A stretch of 64,000 nt of DNA. Origin: Clostridiales bacterium. GTDB lineage: Bacteria; Bacillota; Clostridia; Saccharofermentanales; Saccharofermentanaceae. The notes under the pieces are model-generated. The model was not told the origin of the DNA and ran no database searches. It was given only the letters and a program-made list of their open reading frames with translations. Where the stretch lies: the NCBI GenBank assembly GCA_017428545.1, contig JAFRQR010000020.1, forward strand, positions 62,001 through 126,000, in the 5' to 3' direction. Positions 1 through 9,111 of this stretch are shown here, piece by piece. Numbering within the stretch: the stretch's first letter is position 1; the number at the start of each line of letters is the position of its first letter. A program made the position numbers and the translations under genes.

Positions 1-2
1 CA

Positions 3-659
3 GCAAGCACGGGAGCTTCCGCCGCCTCCACCATGGAGATGGTCTCCAAGAAGATCTCTCTTAAGGTCATGACACTTTCCAACAGCAAGCAGAAAGTCAA
101 CGACGTATTGGGCAACCCGGTCGAGATCGCCGTCGCGGTTATGTGGAAAGTTTCCGATACCGCTAAAGCAGTATTTAACGTAGACAACTTCAAAGAGTAC
201 CTGTCCCTTCAGTGCGATACCGCAGTAAGAAATGTCGTTAAAGTTTATCCTTACGACGTAACCGATAACGTAGATACAACAGGTGACGGTGAAGCAGATG
301 ACGGGTCCCTCAGAGGCTCCACCGAGATCGTTGCCAACCGTATCAAGGAAGAGATCCAGAGCAAAGTTACCGACGCAGGACTTGAGATCGTAGATGCACG
401 TATCACCTATCTCGCTTATGCACCGGAGATCGCTGCTGCAATGCTTCAGAGACAGCAGGCTTCCGCGATCGTAGATGCAAGAAAGCTCATCGTGGATGGC
501 GCAGTCGGCATGGTCGAAATGGCTCTGGAAAGATTGTCAGAGAAAAACACAGTCGAGCTGGACGAGGAGCGCAAGGCGGCAATGGTTTCTAACCTCCTGG
601 TCGTACTGTGCGGCAATAAGGAAGCCCAGCCGGTAGTAAACTCCGGCAGCCTCTACTGA
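3..659 (+). CDS. SPFH/band-7 domain protein, 5' part outside window
   Basis: The reading frame is open to the left edge, so the gene starts upstream of this window; the first ATG seen, at 33, is probably internal. The visible part has the SPFH pattern: a beta-rich region followed by a long Ala/Glu-rich helix with [19 protein letters not shown], the helical segment typical of stomatin/flotillin-like scaffolds. No membrane segment is visible in the part present; it would be in the missing N-terminus. SPFH proteins assemble on membranes as oligomeric scaffolds. The next gene follows 19 bp downstream with its own ribosome site (GGGAGA) and is an Arc-like DNA-binding protein, so the two are probably co-transcribed. 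The exact role is unknown. Confidence 0.8.
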   Translation, partial: ASTGASAASTMEMVSKKISLKVMTLSNSKQKVNDVLGNPVEIAVAVMWKVSDTAKAVFNVDNFKEYLSLQCDTAVRNVVKVYPYDVTDNVDTTGDGEADDGSLRGSTEIVANRIKEEIQSKVTDAGLEIVDARITYLAYAPEIAAAMLQRQQASAIVDARKLIVDGAVGMVEMALERLSEKNTVELDEERKAAMVSNLLVVLCGNKEAQPVVNSGSLY

Positions 660-678
660 TTCACGGGAGACAGGCGTT

Positions 679-876
679 ATGGCTGAGAAAAAACAGGTCC
701 CGCTCCGGCTTTCGGCGCAGCTTTATGACGCCATCGCCGCGTGGGCCGAGGACGACTTCCGTTCCGTCAACGGACAGATCGAGTACCTCCTGACCGAGTG
801 CGTCAGGCAGAGAAAAAAGAATGGGAAATACGTGTCCGACGAGCTGGATAAGCCGCTCGATATCGACATCGGATAA
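679..876 (+). CDS. Small Arc-like ribbon-helix-helix protein
   Basis: This is a 65-residue protein. Residues 6-13 (QVPLRLSA) look like the beta-strand of a ribbon-helix-helix fold, followed by two helices (about 14-27 and 30-45) with the pattern [24 protein letters not shown] seen in Arc-type proteins. Such proteins bind DNA as dimers, with the strand in the major groove. It lies 19 bp behind the SPFH gene and in front of a strong terminator, so it ends that operon. It has no toxin partner here, which argues against a simple toxin-antitoxin pair. Whether it really binds DNA or only serves the SPFH protein cannot be told. Confidence 0.7.
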   Translation: MAEKKQVPLRLSAQLYDAIAAWAEDDFRSVNGQIEYLLTECVRQRKKNGKYVSDELDKPLDIDIG

Positions 877-900
877 GACCGATACAAACAAGAAAGACAC

Positions 901-957
901 GGGGGCTGCCCGAAGCAGATTCATATCTCCTTCTCGGGCCGCCCCCACTTTTTTTGT
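901..957 (+). terminator. Rho-independent terminator of the SPFH-Arc operon
   Basis: A GC-rich hairpin with arms near 901-914 (GGGGGCTGCCCGAAG) and 932-946 (CTTCTCGGGCCGCCCCC-type arm) is followed on the + strand by a run of T at 949-955. It separates the operon from the convergent lipoprotein gene. Confidence 0.85.
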
Positions 958-981
958 TTTGTCGTCAATAAAGCCTGTGCT

Positions 982-2697
982 TTATCCGCCGTATTCAATC
1001 GAATCAAAGACGTCGGTTTCCTTTACGCCGCCGATATCTCCCATACGGACTGCATCCTCCACCTCGGGCTCATTCAGAATATACTCGACCCAGGCATAGT
1101 AGTCTTTCTCGTGATCCTTTGCATCCGGCGGGGTGATCTTAAACAGCACCCGGTTTCCATCCTGGTCGTATTCGATGAGCTCATACGTCGATCCTTTCGG
1201 GATCGTCGTTCCTTTTCCGTCCGTCTTCGTTTCCATATCGAAAAGCACTGCCGGAAGCTCAACTTTGCTCTTATCCGTGAAACCATAGTCGCAGAAATAA
1301 TTCGAAGTAGCCTGAGGAATGCCGTTGACGCCGATCACGTTCCAGTAACGGAACATCTGTCTGTTACCCAGGAAATACATAAACTCCAGTCTGGTGAAGT
1401 GTGCCGGGTCCTCGCAGGTCGGAATCTCCCAGGAATTCATCGGGAACGGCACATCTTCTTCGAGGATCTCCATCGAAAGATCGTCATTGATCCGCGCACA
1501 GTCAACACCATTATCTACCACAAGATACAGATATCTTCCGTCATCTGCCTGAATGAAAGAATACCCGAACCAGGAGCATGTTTTATATGTCAGTTCATTG
1601 TCATTAATACTCAAGATGAAATCCTGATCATCTCCGGTATCCTCACCGGAAACCGAAGTCTTTTGGACTACATCCAATTTTCCGTCGCCGTCAATATCCC
1701 AGTAGACAGGCTCCTGCGGATCCGCCGTGATGGTGTAATACTCCGGGACATGTTCGAAGAGATCCAGATTAAATACTTCCGGATATTTATATACCGGAAT
1801 GGAAAAGATATCCGGATTCTCATAGTATTCACCGCCCTGTTTCATCCGCACTTCGATCCGGTCATAGAAGAGCCGGAATTCCAGATTATCGTTTTCGATC
1901 AGTTCATGACGTGTCTGCTCACAGGTCTTCTTCTCATCGTCCGTTACATCCGTATAACTATCGTATTCGATTTCTTCCGAAAGGACTTCCTCGAAACGGG
2001 CTTTATCCTTAACCACATCCGAAAGAGTAAGCACCTTACCTGTTTCAGTGGAAACATTTACTACTGTACTCACACCGCCGGAAAAACCGTCATCATCTTC
2101 CGAATCAGTTTCCGGTCGGAGATAATAATCAAAAGTGATCACCTTTGTATCCGCGCGATAAAGATTCATTCTCAGCTCGTACATTTCGCCTTCTTCATCC
2201 GAATAAGCTGATTCATCCAGTTCCTTAAGTTCGTTGCATTTCTGCTCATAACCTTTCAGGGTCTGCTCGATCCATGGGCCCTGCAATGCGTCAAGCATTT
2301 CCTGGATCTTTTTATATTCTTCCCCTTCGATCTGAAGCTTATCGAACGAATAACCCGCGCCGGGGACTACAGATAACGGGTCACCAAGTTCGTCATATTC
2401 AAAATCCTCGTCAGTGAGTTCTCTCGGATAGAAATGATCCCACTCTGACACGACTTCGATCGGAAGATAGGAAAGGTCCCTTTCGATATGTACTTCCACA
2501 TCCGGGACTTCCGTACCGGTTTCCGAAGTGGTCGTATCTTCACTCGAAGATGTCGGAGGCTCTTTTACGGAATCCAATACTTCAGAGGAAGCATCACTTC
2601 CTTGCGAACCGGAATCTTCAGATCCGTTTTTCTTACATCCTGCTGAAAAACAAATTGCCAGACAAAGCAGACACGCTACTTTTCGTTTCATACGCAT
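982..2697 (-). CDS. Secreted lipoprotein with DUF3298/RsiV-like region
   Basis: 571 residues. Residues 1-20 form a signal peptide, and FSAGC gives a lipobox with lipid-carrying Cys21. A Ser/Thr/Asp/Glu-rich linker follows to about residue 75. Residues about 120-315 carry the pattern seen in DUF3298/RsiV-like extracellular domains (VSTVVNVSTETGKVLTLSDVV). Residues 334-342 (DIDGDGKLD) match an EF-hand/dockerin-type calcium loop. The C-terminal 200 residues were not recognised. The start at 2697 is supported by AAGGAAGG 11 nt upstream. It stands alone, and its upstream region contains an unusual array of TTTCTCG half-sites (2779-2909). The protein should sit on the outer face of the membrane; substrate and role are unknown. 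Confidence 0.75.
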   Translation of the reverse strand: MRMKRKVACLLCLAICFSAGCKKNGSEDSGSQGSDASSEVLDSVKEPPTSSSEDTTTSETGTEVPDVEVHIERDLSYLPIEVVSEWDHFYPRELTDEDFEYDELGDPLSVVPGAGYSFDKLQIEGEEYKKIQEMLDALQGPWIEQTLKGYEQKCNELKELDESAYSDEEGEMYELRMNLYRADTKVITFDYYLRPETDSEDDDGFSGGVSTVVNVSTETGKVLTLSDVVKDKARFEEVLSEEIEYDSYTDVTDDEKKTCEQTRHELIENDNLEFRLFYDRIEVRMKQGGEYYENPDIFSIPVYKYPEVFNLDLFEHVPEYYTITADPQEPVYWDIDGDGKLDVVQKTSVSGEDTGDDQDFILSINDNELTYKTCSWFGYSFIQADDGRYLYLVVDNGVDCARINDDLSMEILEEDVPFPMNSWEIPTCEDPAHFTRLEFMYFLGNRQMFRYWNVIGVNGIPQATSNYFCDYGFTDKSKVELPAVLFDMETKTDGKGTTIPKGSTYELIEYDQDGNRVLFKITPPDAKDHEKDYYAWVEYILNEPEVEDAVRMGDIGGVKETDVFDSIEYGG

Positions 2698-2778
2698 TTA
2701 CCCAATGCCTTCCTTAAAATTCACCCCATCTATTTCATTCAAACACCTTTCTCCGCGGTTGACAATAACCTCTTTTGA

Positions 2779-2909
2779 TTTCTCGATTATTTCTCGAAAA
2801 GGCACTTCAGCGAGAAATAATCGAGAAAAATATGTATCGTTCTCGCAGAAGCAGTCAGTTTTCTCGTTTTTTTCTCGATAACGCCCCCTAACGAGAAAAA
2901 AACGGGAAA
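2779..2909. repeat. Helically phased array of TTTCTCG/CGAGAAA half-sites
   Basis: Eight exact 7-mers (one as GTTCTCG) lie in 120 bp with centres near 2782, 2793, 2814, 2825, 2842, 2863, 2874 and 2895; an imperfect ninth (CGGGAAA) is at 2906. Spacings are 11, 21, 11, 17, 21, 11, 21 and 11, so nearly all are one or two helical turns. The first four form a perfect inverted repeat with 18-bp arms at 2779-2796 and 2811-2828. The array lies between the divergent lipoprotein and phosphodiesterase genes. It looks like a multi-site operator; the direct-repeat spacing of 11 is what OmpR/PhoB-type regulators use, but no regulator is identified. Confidence 0.75.
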
Positions 2910-2993
2910 TACCGACATAGTTAAACTGACAAGTTCTTTTTCCGAAGAGAAATGTACGTTACAATAATCGAAAAGCACCATCAGGAGGTTACC

Positions 2994-4175
2994 ATGAAGC
3001 AGTTACCGTCACTTCCGGACTATGACCATTGTCTCGTCAATCTCGCAAGCTCCGTTCTCAAGCACTTCGGCGCGGAATACTCTGCCCCGACGCTTTCTCT
3101 CGCGGATACTTATCTTGCAAAGGACTATAAGAATGTGGTAGTGCTTCTTCTGGACGCCATGGGTGTTTCGATTTTGCAAAAGCACCTGTCTCCGGACGGT
3201 TTATTCCGCTCCCATCTGGCAGGCTCCTACAGTTCTGTTTTCCCGCCGACGACAGTTGCGGCGACCACATCGGTCCTCAGCGGGAAATACCCGGATGAAC
3301 ATGCCTGGCTCGGCTGGGACTGCTACTTCCCGGAGCTCGGAAAGAATGTCACGGTCTATACGAATTCCGACCAGCTGATAGAAGCAGGAAGTCCTTTCAG
3401 CATTGAAAAAGAAGCACGTCCCGGAGACTATGACTGCCCGGCCGTAGAAGAAAGACGTCCGGCTGCCGAATTCCATGTCGGATTCACATACACACCCTAT
3501 GAAAACATCGTTTCGAAGATAATAAATGCCGGCGGCAATGCCTTCTTCTCTTCCCCGTATGCCGAGCCGAACCCGCAGGATCTCGATGCGATCTTAAAGC
3601 GCGTCACTGATCTTTGCAGAGAGCCCGAAAAGAAGTTCATCTACGCCTACTGGAATGAGCCCGACAGCACCATGCATAAGACGGGAACGATCAGCAAAGA
3701 AACACACGAAGCCGTCACTTCTCTCGAAAAGCGCATCGAAGAGTTTTCCGAAACGCTTTCCGACACGCTGCTGTTCGTCATTGCGGATCACGGCCACATG
3801 GATAGCAAAAACCTCTGCATCCTCGATTATCCGGAGATCGTGAAGTGCCTCGTCCGCATGCCGGGTATCGAGCCGAGAGCCCTGAACCTCTTCATTAAAG
3901 ACGAATACAAAGACGAATTCCCGGTGCTTTTCGAGAAGACCTTCGGGGATAAGTTCTGGCTGGTTCCGAAAGAGGAAGTCATCGAAAGAAAACTGTTCGG
4001 CCTTGGCACAGAGCATCCGAAGTTCCGTGAAAAACTCGGCGATTACCTGGCCATTTCAATCTCGGACACTTCCCTTTTCAACACCCATGTGGAAGCAAAG
4101 CTCATGCCCGGCGGCCACGCGGGACTTACGAAGGAAGAACTCGAGATCCCCTTGATCGCGATCGAGCGGAAGTGA
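2994..4175 (+). CDS. Alkaline-phosphatase-superfamily phosphodiesterase
   Basis: 393 residues from the ATG at 2994, which follows AGGAGG by 5 nt; an earlier ATG at 2952 lacks a ribosome site. The metal-binding and catalytic pattern of the type I phosphodiesterase/nucleotide pyrophosphatase family is complete: Asp54 in LLLDAMG, the nucleophile Thr in FPPTTVAATTS (86-87), Asp224/His228 in DSTMHKTG, Asp265/His266 in IADHGH, and a late His in GGHAG. No signal peptide is seen, so it is probably cytosolic. Family members hydrolyse phosphodiester or pyrophosphate bonds using two metal ions; the substrate is not predictable. A possible -10 (TACAAT) lies near 2961. Confidence 0.85.
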   Translation: MKQLPSLPDYDHCLVNLASSVLKHFGAEYSAPTLSLADTYLAKDYKNVVVLLLDAMGVSILQKHLSPDGLFRSHLAGSYSSVFPPTTVAATTSVLSGKYPDEHAWLGWDCYFPELGKNVTVYTNSDQLIEAGSPFSIEKEARPGDYDCPAVEERRPAAEFHVGFTYTPYENIVSKIINAGGNAFFSSPYAEPNPQDLDAILKRVTDLCREPEKKFIYAYWNEPDSTMHKTGTISKETHEAVTSLEKRIEEFSETLSDTLLFVIADHGHMDSKNLCILDYPEIVKCLVRMPGIEPRALNLFIKDEYKDEFPVLFEKTFGDKFWLVPKEEVIERKLFGLGTEHPKFREKLGDYLAISISDTSLFNTHVEAKLMPGGHAGLTKEELEIPLIAIERK

Positions 4176-4200
4176 CCGCCACATTATCTTTGAAGTTTGG

Positions 4201-4238
4201 TATACTTGTTTCATGCGAAGTGCTTTTCGCGAAGAAAC
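4201..4238 (+). promoter_or_regulatory. thyA extended -10 promoter and leader hairpin
   Basis: TGGTATACT ends at 4206 and gives an extended -10 (TG-N-TATACT) with no clear -35. The transcript would begin near 4212, within a small hairpin: GCGAA at 4215-4219 pairs with TTCGC at 4226-4230, and GTTTC/GAAAC flank it. The loop carries one copy of the dispersed octamer GTGCTTTT. Confidence 0.5.
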
Positions 4239-4263
4239 AGGATTACTAAATGAGGTGGATCTT

Positions 4264-5127
4264 ATGACAAAAGCTGACCGATATCTGGTAGACGACATTC
4301 ATAACATTCTGGAAAACGGCTACAAGGACGAGAATCCGCGCCCGAAATACGAGGATGGCACACCGGCGCACACGATCAGCGTCAACCACGTCACGAGAAA
4401 ATATGACTTAAGCAAGGGCGAATTTCCGATCAGCACATTGAGAAAACAAGCTTGGAAAACGGGCATCCGCGAGATCTTTACGATCTACATTAAGCCGACC
4501 AACGTCCTTTCCGAGATGGCCGACATGAAGGTCACCTGGTGGGATCCGTGGGATATCGGAGACGGCACGATCGGCCAGAGATATGGCGCGACCGTCAATC
4601 GCTACGATCTTCTCAATAACCTGATCGCGGACATCAAAAAGGATCCGTATGGCAGAAGAAAGATCATGTCACTCTGGCAGGAAGCCGATCTTCGTGAGAC
4701 CCCCGGTCTTGCGCCTTGTGCATTTCTGACGATCTGGAACGTCCGCGGCAAATACCTTGATATGGTCATGGTCCAGAGATCCGGCGACATGCTCACCGCA
4801 TCCGGCGCCGGCGGCATCAACGAGATCCAGTATGCGGCCCTTCTTCTCATGGTAGCAAGAGCGACTGGTTACGAAGCCGGCGTATTCACGCATTTTGTCG
4901 CCAACGAGCAGATCTACGACCGTCACATCGATAATGCCAATGAACTTTTGCGCCGTGCAGACGAGGCCGGCGTGATGGCACCTGTTTCTTCGGAAGGACA
5001 GAAGGTTCCGAATCTGATCCTCAATAAAGAGCCGGGCTGCGACATCTCTTCGATCGCCGTAGAAGATTTCGAGATGCAGAACTACGAACCGATGCAGCCG
5101 CAGCTGACTTTCGAGCTGGGGATCTGA
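4264..5127 (+). CDS. thyA: Thymidylate synthase ThyA
   Basis: 287 residues from the ATG at 4264, which follows GAGGTGG; an upstream in-frame ATG at 4213 would add an unrelated N-terminus. The enzyme makes dTMP from dUMP with methylene-tetrahydrofolate. The catalytic Cys152 is in LAPCAF, the form used in streptococcal and other Firmicutes enzymes where the His of the E. coli PCH motif is absent. IGQRYGA (about 103-109), RRKIMSLW (131-138) and QRSGDMLTASG cover the dUMP phosphate site, and EDFEMQNYEP is the typical C-terminal motif. It is followed 9 bp later by the VOC-fold gene, probably in one transcript. Confidence 0.95.
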   Translation: MTKADRYLVDDIHNILENGYKDENPRPKYEDGTPAHTISVNHVTRKYDLSKGEFPISTLRKQAWKTGIREIFTIYIKPTNVLSEMADMKVTWWDPWDIGDGTIGQRYGATVNRYDLLNNLIADIKKDPYGRRKIMSLWQEADLRETPGLAPCAFLTIWNVRGKYLDMVMVQRSGDMLTASGAGGINEIQYAALLLMVARATGYEAGVFTHFVANEQIYDRHIDNANELLRRADEAGVMAPVSSEGQKVPNLILNKEPGCDISSIAVEDFEMQNYEPMQPQLTFELGI

Positions 5128-5136
5128 GGAGACACT

Positions 5137-6009
5137 ATGCCGCAAGCACAATACCCCGAACACGACATCAATCAGGTCTTTGACTATATCCATACTATTC
5201 TTTCTTTCGGAAATGCCGCTGAAAATGCCTTGGATGAGATGAGTTTTCTGAACCGTCTTTTTTCCGCACTTCCGGTGGAGGCCGTCGAATACGGCATGCA
5301 GTTCCTGCATGGAAAGAAGGATCTTCCGAAAGCCTGTGATGAGATCCTTCCGCTTTATATCCGTTTCGTCAATCTTGTCGATTATTGCGAAGCGATCGAC
5401 ATCCTCGGCCAGATCCCTTCTCAGCCGTCTCCGGAAGAGCTGAAGAAAAGGATCGAACTGCACCAGAGCCTGGAAGAGCGGGAAAAGAGTTTCTGCCGTC
5501 CTCTTCTCGGCTTTACTTTCAATAATGAAAAAGCACCGGATAAGATCGATCCTGAAAAGATCGCTTCCGGATCGGAAGAAAAAAACGCATCTGAGGAGGA
5601 AGGTTCTTCGAATCTTCATCTCATGGACGGCACGGCGCCGGTCCTCGTTTGCAGCGATCCTCTGAAGACATCTTCCTTTTATGAAACACACCTTGGTTTT
5701 CACGCCACACATCTTGACGATGAGAGCATGCCACATATCCGTCTTCAAAGAGACAATATCGTGATCCTTCTCGTGAAGGCAGATTCTGAAAAGGCTTCTC
5801 CCGTTCTTCCCGTGCGTGAACTCTATGGGATCCCTTACGATCTTTACATCTACTGCGCCGAGCCGATGCTGCTTCAGATGGAGCTTTTGAATAACGGAGT
5901 AAAACTGATCAAGACCTTAGAAGACGCAGACTCTTCCAAGCATGAAAACCGTGAATTCGTCATCGAAGATATCGACAGAAGACATATCTGCTTTTCTCAG
6001 ATGATGTAG
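5137..6009 (+). CDS. Two-part protein with C-terminal glyoxalase/VOC fold
   Basis: 290 residues; GAGGAGA precedes the ATG. The N-terminal 130 residues are mostly helical and not recognised. An acidic, Ser-rich linker spans about 140-165. The C-terminal 120 residues fit the vicinal-oxygen-chelate fold seen in glyoxalase and bleomycin-resistance proteins: PVLVCSDPLKTSSFYETHLGF, then IRLQRDNIVILLV, then a second half with YDLYIYCAEPMLLQMELLNNGVK and FVIEDIDRRHICF. Activity cannot be named from this. Its 3' end overlaps the convergent cysE gene by 13 bp. Confidence 0.65.
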   Translation: MPQAQYPEHDINQVFDYIHTILSFGNAAENALDEMSFLNRLFSALPVEAVEYGMQFLHGKKDLPKACDEILPLYIRFVNLVDYCEAIDILGQIPSQPSPEELKKRIELHQSLEEREKSFCRPLLGFTFNNEKAPDKIDPEKIASGSEEKNASEEEGSSNLHLMDGTAPVLVCSDPLKTSSFYETHLGFHATHLDDESMPHIRLQRDNIVILLVKADSEKASPVLPVRELYGIPYDLYIYCAEPMLLQMELLNNGVKLIKTLEDADSSKHENREFVIEDIDRRHICFSQMM

Positions 6010-6953
6010 CACCAGGCGTCTCCCTGATCCAGTTCCTCTGTTTTTTTCTGGTTATCGTTGGTGTGGTATTCCATCTCCAGATTCTTCATGCTGACCTTAC
6101 TGTTGGCCTCGATCGATCTGGTAATAAAGGTGTTACCTCCGATGACCGTGTTTTCTCCGATGATGGTGTCGCCGCCGAGGATGGAAGCTCCCGCATAAAT
6201 CGTGACATTGTCGCAGATCGTCGGATGACGTTTCTTTCCGGAAAGCTTCTGTCCGCCTCGAGTGGAAAGAGCACCGATCGTAACTCCCTGATAGATCTTG
6301 ACATTTTGTCCGATGATCGAGGTCTCACCGACAACGATACCCGTGCCGTGATCGATAAAAAAGTACTTGCCGATCGTCGCTCCGGGATGAATATCGATTC
6401 CCGTCTCCGAATGCGCATATTCCGTCATCAGACGCGGCAGTACCGGAACTTTCAGAAGATAAAGCTCATGTGCGATACGATAGACCGTGATCGCCATAAG
6501 ACCCGGATATGCCAGAATGATCTCATCGAAGCTGCCCGCCGCCGGATCGCCGTCGAGGGTCGCGAGAAGATCCGTCTCGATATATTCTCTGATCTTGGGG
6601 ATCTTACGGAAAAACTCCTTGCAGAGACGGTAGCTTTCTTCTTCCCGCTCAGTTTCATGGCCTTCTTCGTTCAGCGAATAGTCAAGCGCGCGGTAGATCT
6701 GCTTTTTCAGATGATAGAAAACATCCTCGATCGTTACCGCAAAACTGTTTTCCGGATTATAGATCTTATAGGAACGGTCTCTGAAATACCCGGGATAAAT
6801 GATCCGGAAAAAGTGCTGGACCAGTTCGATGACTTCCGTCTTATCCGGATTGTTAAAAAGCTTTTTCGCGTCAATATTTCTGCCGCCGTCAAAATCGGCG
6901 ATGATATCTTTTACGATCTCATTGATCTCATGATCTTTTTCGATTCCACCCAT
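5997..6953 (-). CDS. cysE: Serine O-acetyltransferase CysE/EpsC type
   Basis: 318 residues from the ATG at 6953, which has GAAAGGAAG 8 nt upstream; a TTG at 6974 would overlap that ribosome site. The enzyme acetylates L-serine with acetyl-CoA, the first step of cysteine synthesis. Residues 181-210 (HSETGIDIHPGATIG, then DHGTGIVVGE) are the serine acetyltransferase signature, followed by hexapeptide repeats of a left-handed beta-helix and GGNTFITRSI. The N-terminal 150 residues form the helical domain. It is longer than the 270-residue E. coli form, as in EpsC-like members. Its sulfhydrylase partner cysK lies 17 kb away. Confidence 0.92.
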   Translation of the reverse strand: MGGIEKDHEINEIVKDIIADFDGGRNIDAKKLFNNPDKTEVIELVQHFFRIIYPGYFRDRSYKIYNPENSFAVTIEDVFYHLKKQIYRALDYSLNEEGHETEREEESYRLCKEFFRKIPKIREYIETDLLATLDGDPAAGSFDEIILAYPGLMAITVYRIAHELYLLKVPVLPRLMTEYAHSETGIDIHPGATIGKYFFIDHGTGIVVGETSIIGQNVKIYQGVTIGALSTRGGQKLSGKKRHPTICDNVTIYAGASILGGDTIIGENTVIGGNTFITRSIEANSKVSMKNLEMEYHTNDNQKKTEELDQGDAWCYII

Positions 6954-7049
6954 TCCCGTTACTTCCTTTCTCAATTGAACGTCTTATAAGAAACGGATCT
7001 TTCTTCTCATGATAACATAAGCTTATACCGCATGAAAATCACATTTTCC

Positions 7050-7979
7050 CTATTCCTCTTTACGCATCTGCTGATCCTGCGCTCTGGCAAGTTCCCGCCA
7101 TTCTTTTCTGTAATCCCGAGGCGTCGTTCCGAAGCACTTTTTAAAGGTCTCGCTCATGTAACTGACCCCGGAAAAGCCCGACAGCGAAGCGATCTCAGAC
7201 ATACTCAGATTGCTCGATCTTAAGTATTCCGCGACTTTTCTGGCACGGAAGTGCATCAGATAGTTGATCGGCGATTCTTCGACAAACTGCTTAAAGAGGA
7301 GATTACACAGCGATTTGCTGATATTGGCCGAACCCGCGATCTCCTCGAGCGTCAATGTCCTTTGGTAGTTATTCGAGATATAGTGCATCATGTTCTTAAA
7401 AGTCTGCATCCTTGCGTCCGGTGCTTCTTCCGGCCCTAAGATACCGATGATCTCCGATCTTTTGATCACGAGATCCCAGATCTGATAGAACTGTTTCGTT
7501 ACTTCAAAAGCACAGTGCCGGATCGGAAGGAGCGACTTCATGAGGTCATACATCGCATCGGTCATCTCATCGATGTCCCGGAATCTCAGATACGGAAGAT
7601 CTTTGTTATCCGTGATCGGGCGGATCGCCTGCATCTCAACGGCGACCGACGCATTCAGGATCCCCGGATGTGCGATAAAGATGACGTATCTCGCTCCCTC
7701 CTCGTCGATGCACATACTGTAATGGATCTGATTGGAATTAATAAAGATCGTGTCGCCTTCGTGAAGCATGACGGTCTTTCCGTTCACGGAGTAGGCCATC
7801 TTGCCCTGCGTGACGGTACAGATCTCGACATCCTCATGAAAATGGGGAACTCTTTCCCAGGTAACATTCGGTTTGACCCAGCCTTCGAATATATAAGAAG
7901 GAAATTGAGGATCGTCATAATTCACGATCTCCGAGCCGTCTTCCCTCTTTACGATCAGTCCCATGATGTCCCGATTCAT
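7050..7979 (-). CDS. AraC-family regulator with cupin sensor domain
   Basis: 309 residues. The N-terminal half is a cupin (HFHEDVEI near 46-53, then GDTIFINSNQIHY), which usually binds a small ligand such as a sugar. The C-terminal 100 residues contain two helix-turn-helix motifs: LTLEEIAGSANISKSLCNLLFK, and MSEIASLSGFSGVSYMSETFKK followed by FGTTPRDYR. It is divergent from the ABC-2 exporter operon starting at 8175, so that operon is its likely target. The ligand is unknown. GATGAGG lies 5 nt before the ATG. Confidence 0.9.
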   Translation of the reverse strand: MNRDIMGLIVKREDGSEIVNYDDPQFPSYIFEGWVKPNVTWERVPHFHEDVEICTVTQGKMAYSVNGKTVMLHEGDTIFINSNQIHYSMCIDEEGARYVIFIAHPGILNASVAVEMQAIRPITDNKDLPYLRFRDIDEMTDAMYDLMKSLLPIRHCAFEVTKQFYQIWDLVIKRSEIIGILGPEEAPDARMQTFKNMMHYISNNYQRTLTLEEIAGSANISKSLCNLLFKQFVEESPINYLMHFRARKVAEYLRSSNLSMSEIASLSGFSGVSYMSETFKKCFGTTPRDYRKEWRELARAQDQQMRKEE

Positions 7980-8174
7980 AACTTACCTCATCTTCCATAA
8001 AATTATAACTATCTTCCAAGTTCGTAGAGGATTGTTATAAAATTTGCGCACTTTTCATGTAGAAAAGCACTTCTCCTTACAATATACTTGCAATTACAAA
8101 GAAAAGCAAGATGTTCAAGCCGGCCGGAAAAAGAAAAGACTACGGCTAAGAAAAAAAAGATGAGGAAACACAAA

Positions 8175-9110
8175 ATGGAAAACGCAATCGTAATGAAAAA
8201 TGTATGCAAGGACTTTAAGATCCTGAACCGTCACGAAGGATTAAAAGGCAGCATCCGGGACCTTTTTTCCCGTGACTACAAAACGATCTCCGCGGTAAAG
8301 GATGTCTCTCTTGAAATCGGAAAAGGCGAGATCATCGGATATTTAGGACCGAACGGAGCGGGAAAATCCACAACGATCAAGATGATGACCGGCGTCCTTG
8401 AGCCGACCTCCGGCGACATTCTCGTTAACGGCGTCGTCCCTTATAAAGAAAGAACGAAGAACTCCGAGCACATCGGCGTTGTTTTCGGACAGAGAAGCCA
8501 GCTTTGGTGGTCGCTCCCCCTGATCGAATCTTTCCGTCTTCTCCGCGACATCTACATGGTGCCGAAAAAGGAGTACGAAGAGATGCTCGAGCTTTACCGC
8601 TCGCTTGTCGATATCGAGCCGATCCTGCATAAGCCGGTCCGCCAGATGTCCCTCGGACAGAGAACGCTGAGTGATATCCTTGCCGCTTTCCTTCATAACC
8701 CCGCGATCGTATTTCTCGACGAGCCGACCATCGGTCTGGACGTTTCGATGAAATCGAAGATCCGTGACCTGATCAAGGGTTTAAACCAGGAAAAGAACAC
8801 GACCGTCATTCTTACGACCCACGACATGGGCGACGTCGATGCCCTCTGCAAAAGGATCGTCATCATCGACGAAGGCAAGAAGATCTACGACAATGACATC
8901 GATCACTTAAAGACTTACTTCGGTTCCTACAGGACGCTCCGCATGCGCCTTTCCGACGACACCTGGGAAGAGCGTGTCATTGACGAGACAAAAGAAGACG
9001 TCATGCAGGTCATTTTACAGAAGCAAAAAGAACAGAAGATCAAAGACATCCAGCTTCAGGAGATCTCGACCGAAGAGGTCATCAAGAAGATCTACGAAGG
9101 AGGCAACTGA
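8175..9110 (+). CDS. ABC-2 type exporter ATPase
   Basis: 311 residues from the ATG at 8175; GAGGAAA lies upstream, and an earlier in-frame ATG at 8088 would add a Lys-rich extension without support. Walker A is GPNGAGKST, the signature is MSLGQRT (a variant of LSGGQ), Walker B is [12 protein letters not shown] and the switch His is in TTHD. The length and the C-terminal extension fit the NatA/YadG-like class that works with ABC-2 permeases. The two next genes, overlapping or 1-2 bp apart, are the permeases, so the three make one exporter. The substrate is unknown. Confidence 0.92.
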   Translation: MENAIVMKNVCKDFKILNRHEGLKGSIRDLFSRDYKTISAVKDVSLEIGKGEIIGYLGPNGAGKSTTIKMMTGVLEPTSGDILVNGVVPYKERTKNSEHIGVVFGQRSQLWWSLPLIESFRLLRDIYMVPKKEYEEMLELYRSLVDIEPILHKPVRQMSLGQRTLSDILAAFLHNPAIVFLDEPTIGLDVSMKSKIRDLIKGLNQEKNTTVILTTHDMGDVDALCKRIVIIDEGKKIYDNDIDHLKTYFGSYRTLRMRLSDDTWEERVIDETKEDVMQVILQKQKEQKIKDIQLQEISTEEVIKKIYEGGN

Positions 9111-9111
9111 C

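Noticed and set aside
4264..5127. ThyA with a missing active-site His as a divergent enzyme
   Set aside because: PCAF instead of PCHAF is normal in streptococcal-type ThyA, so it is not an anomaly.
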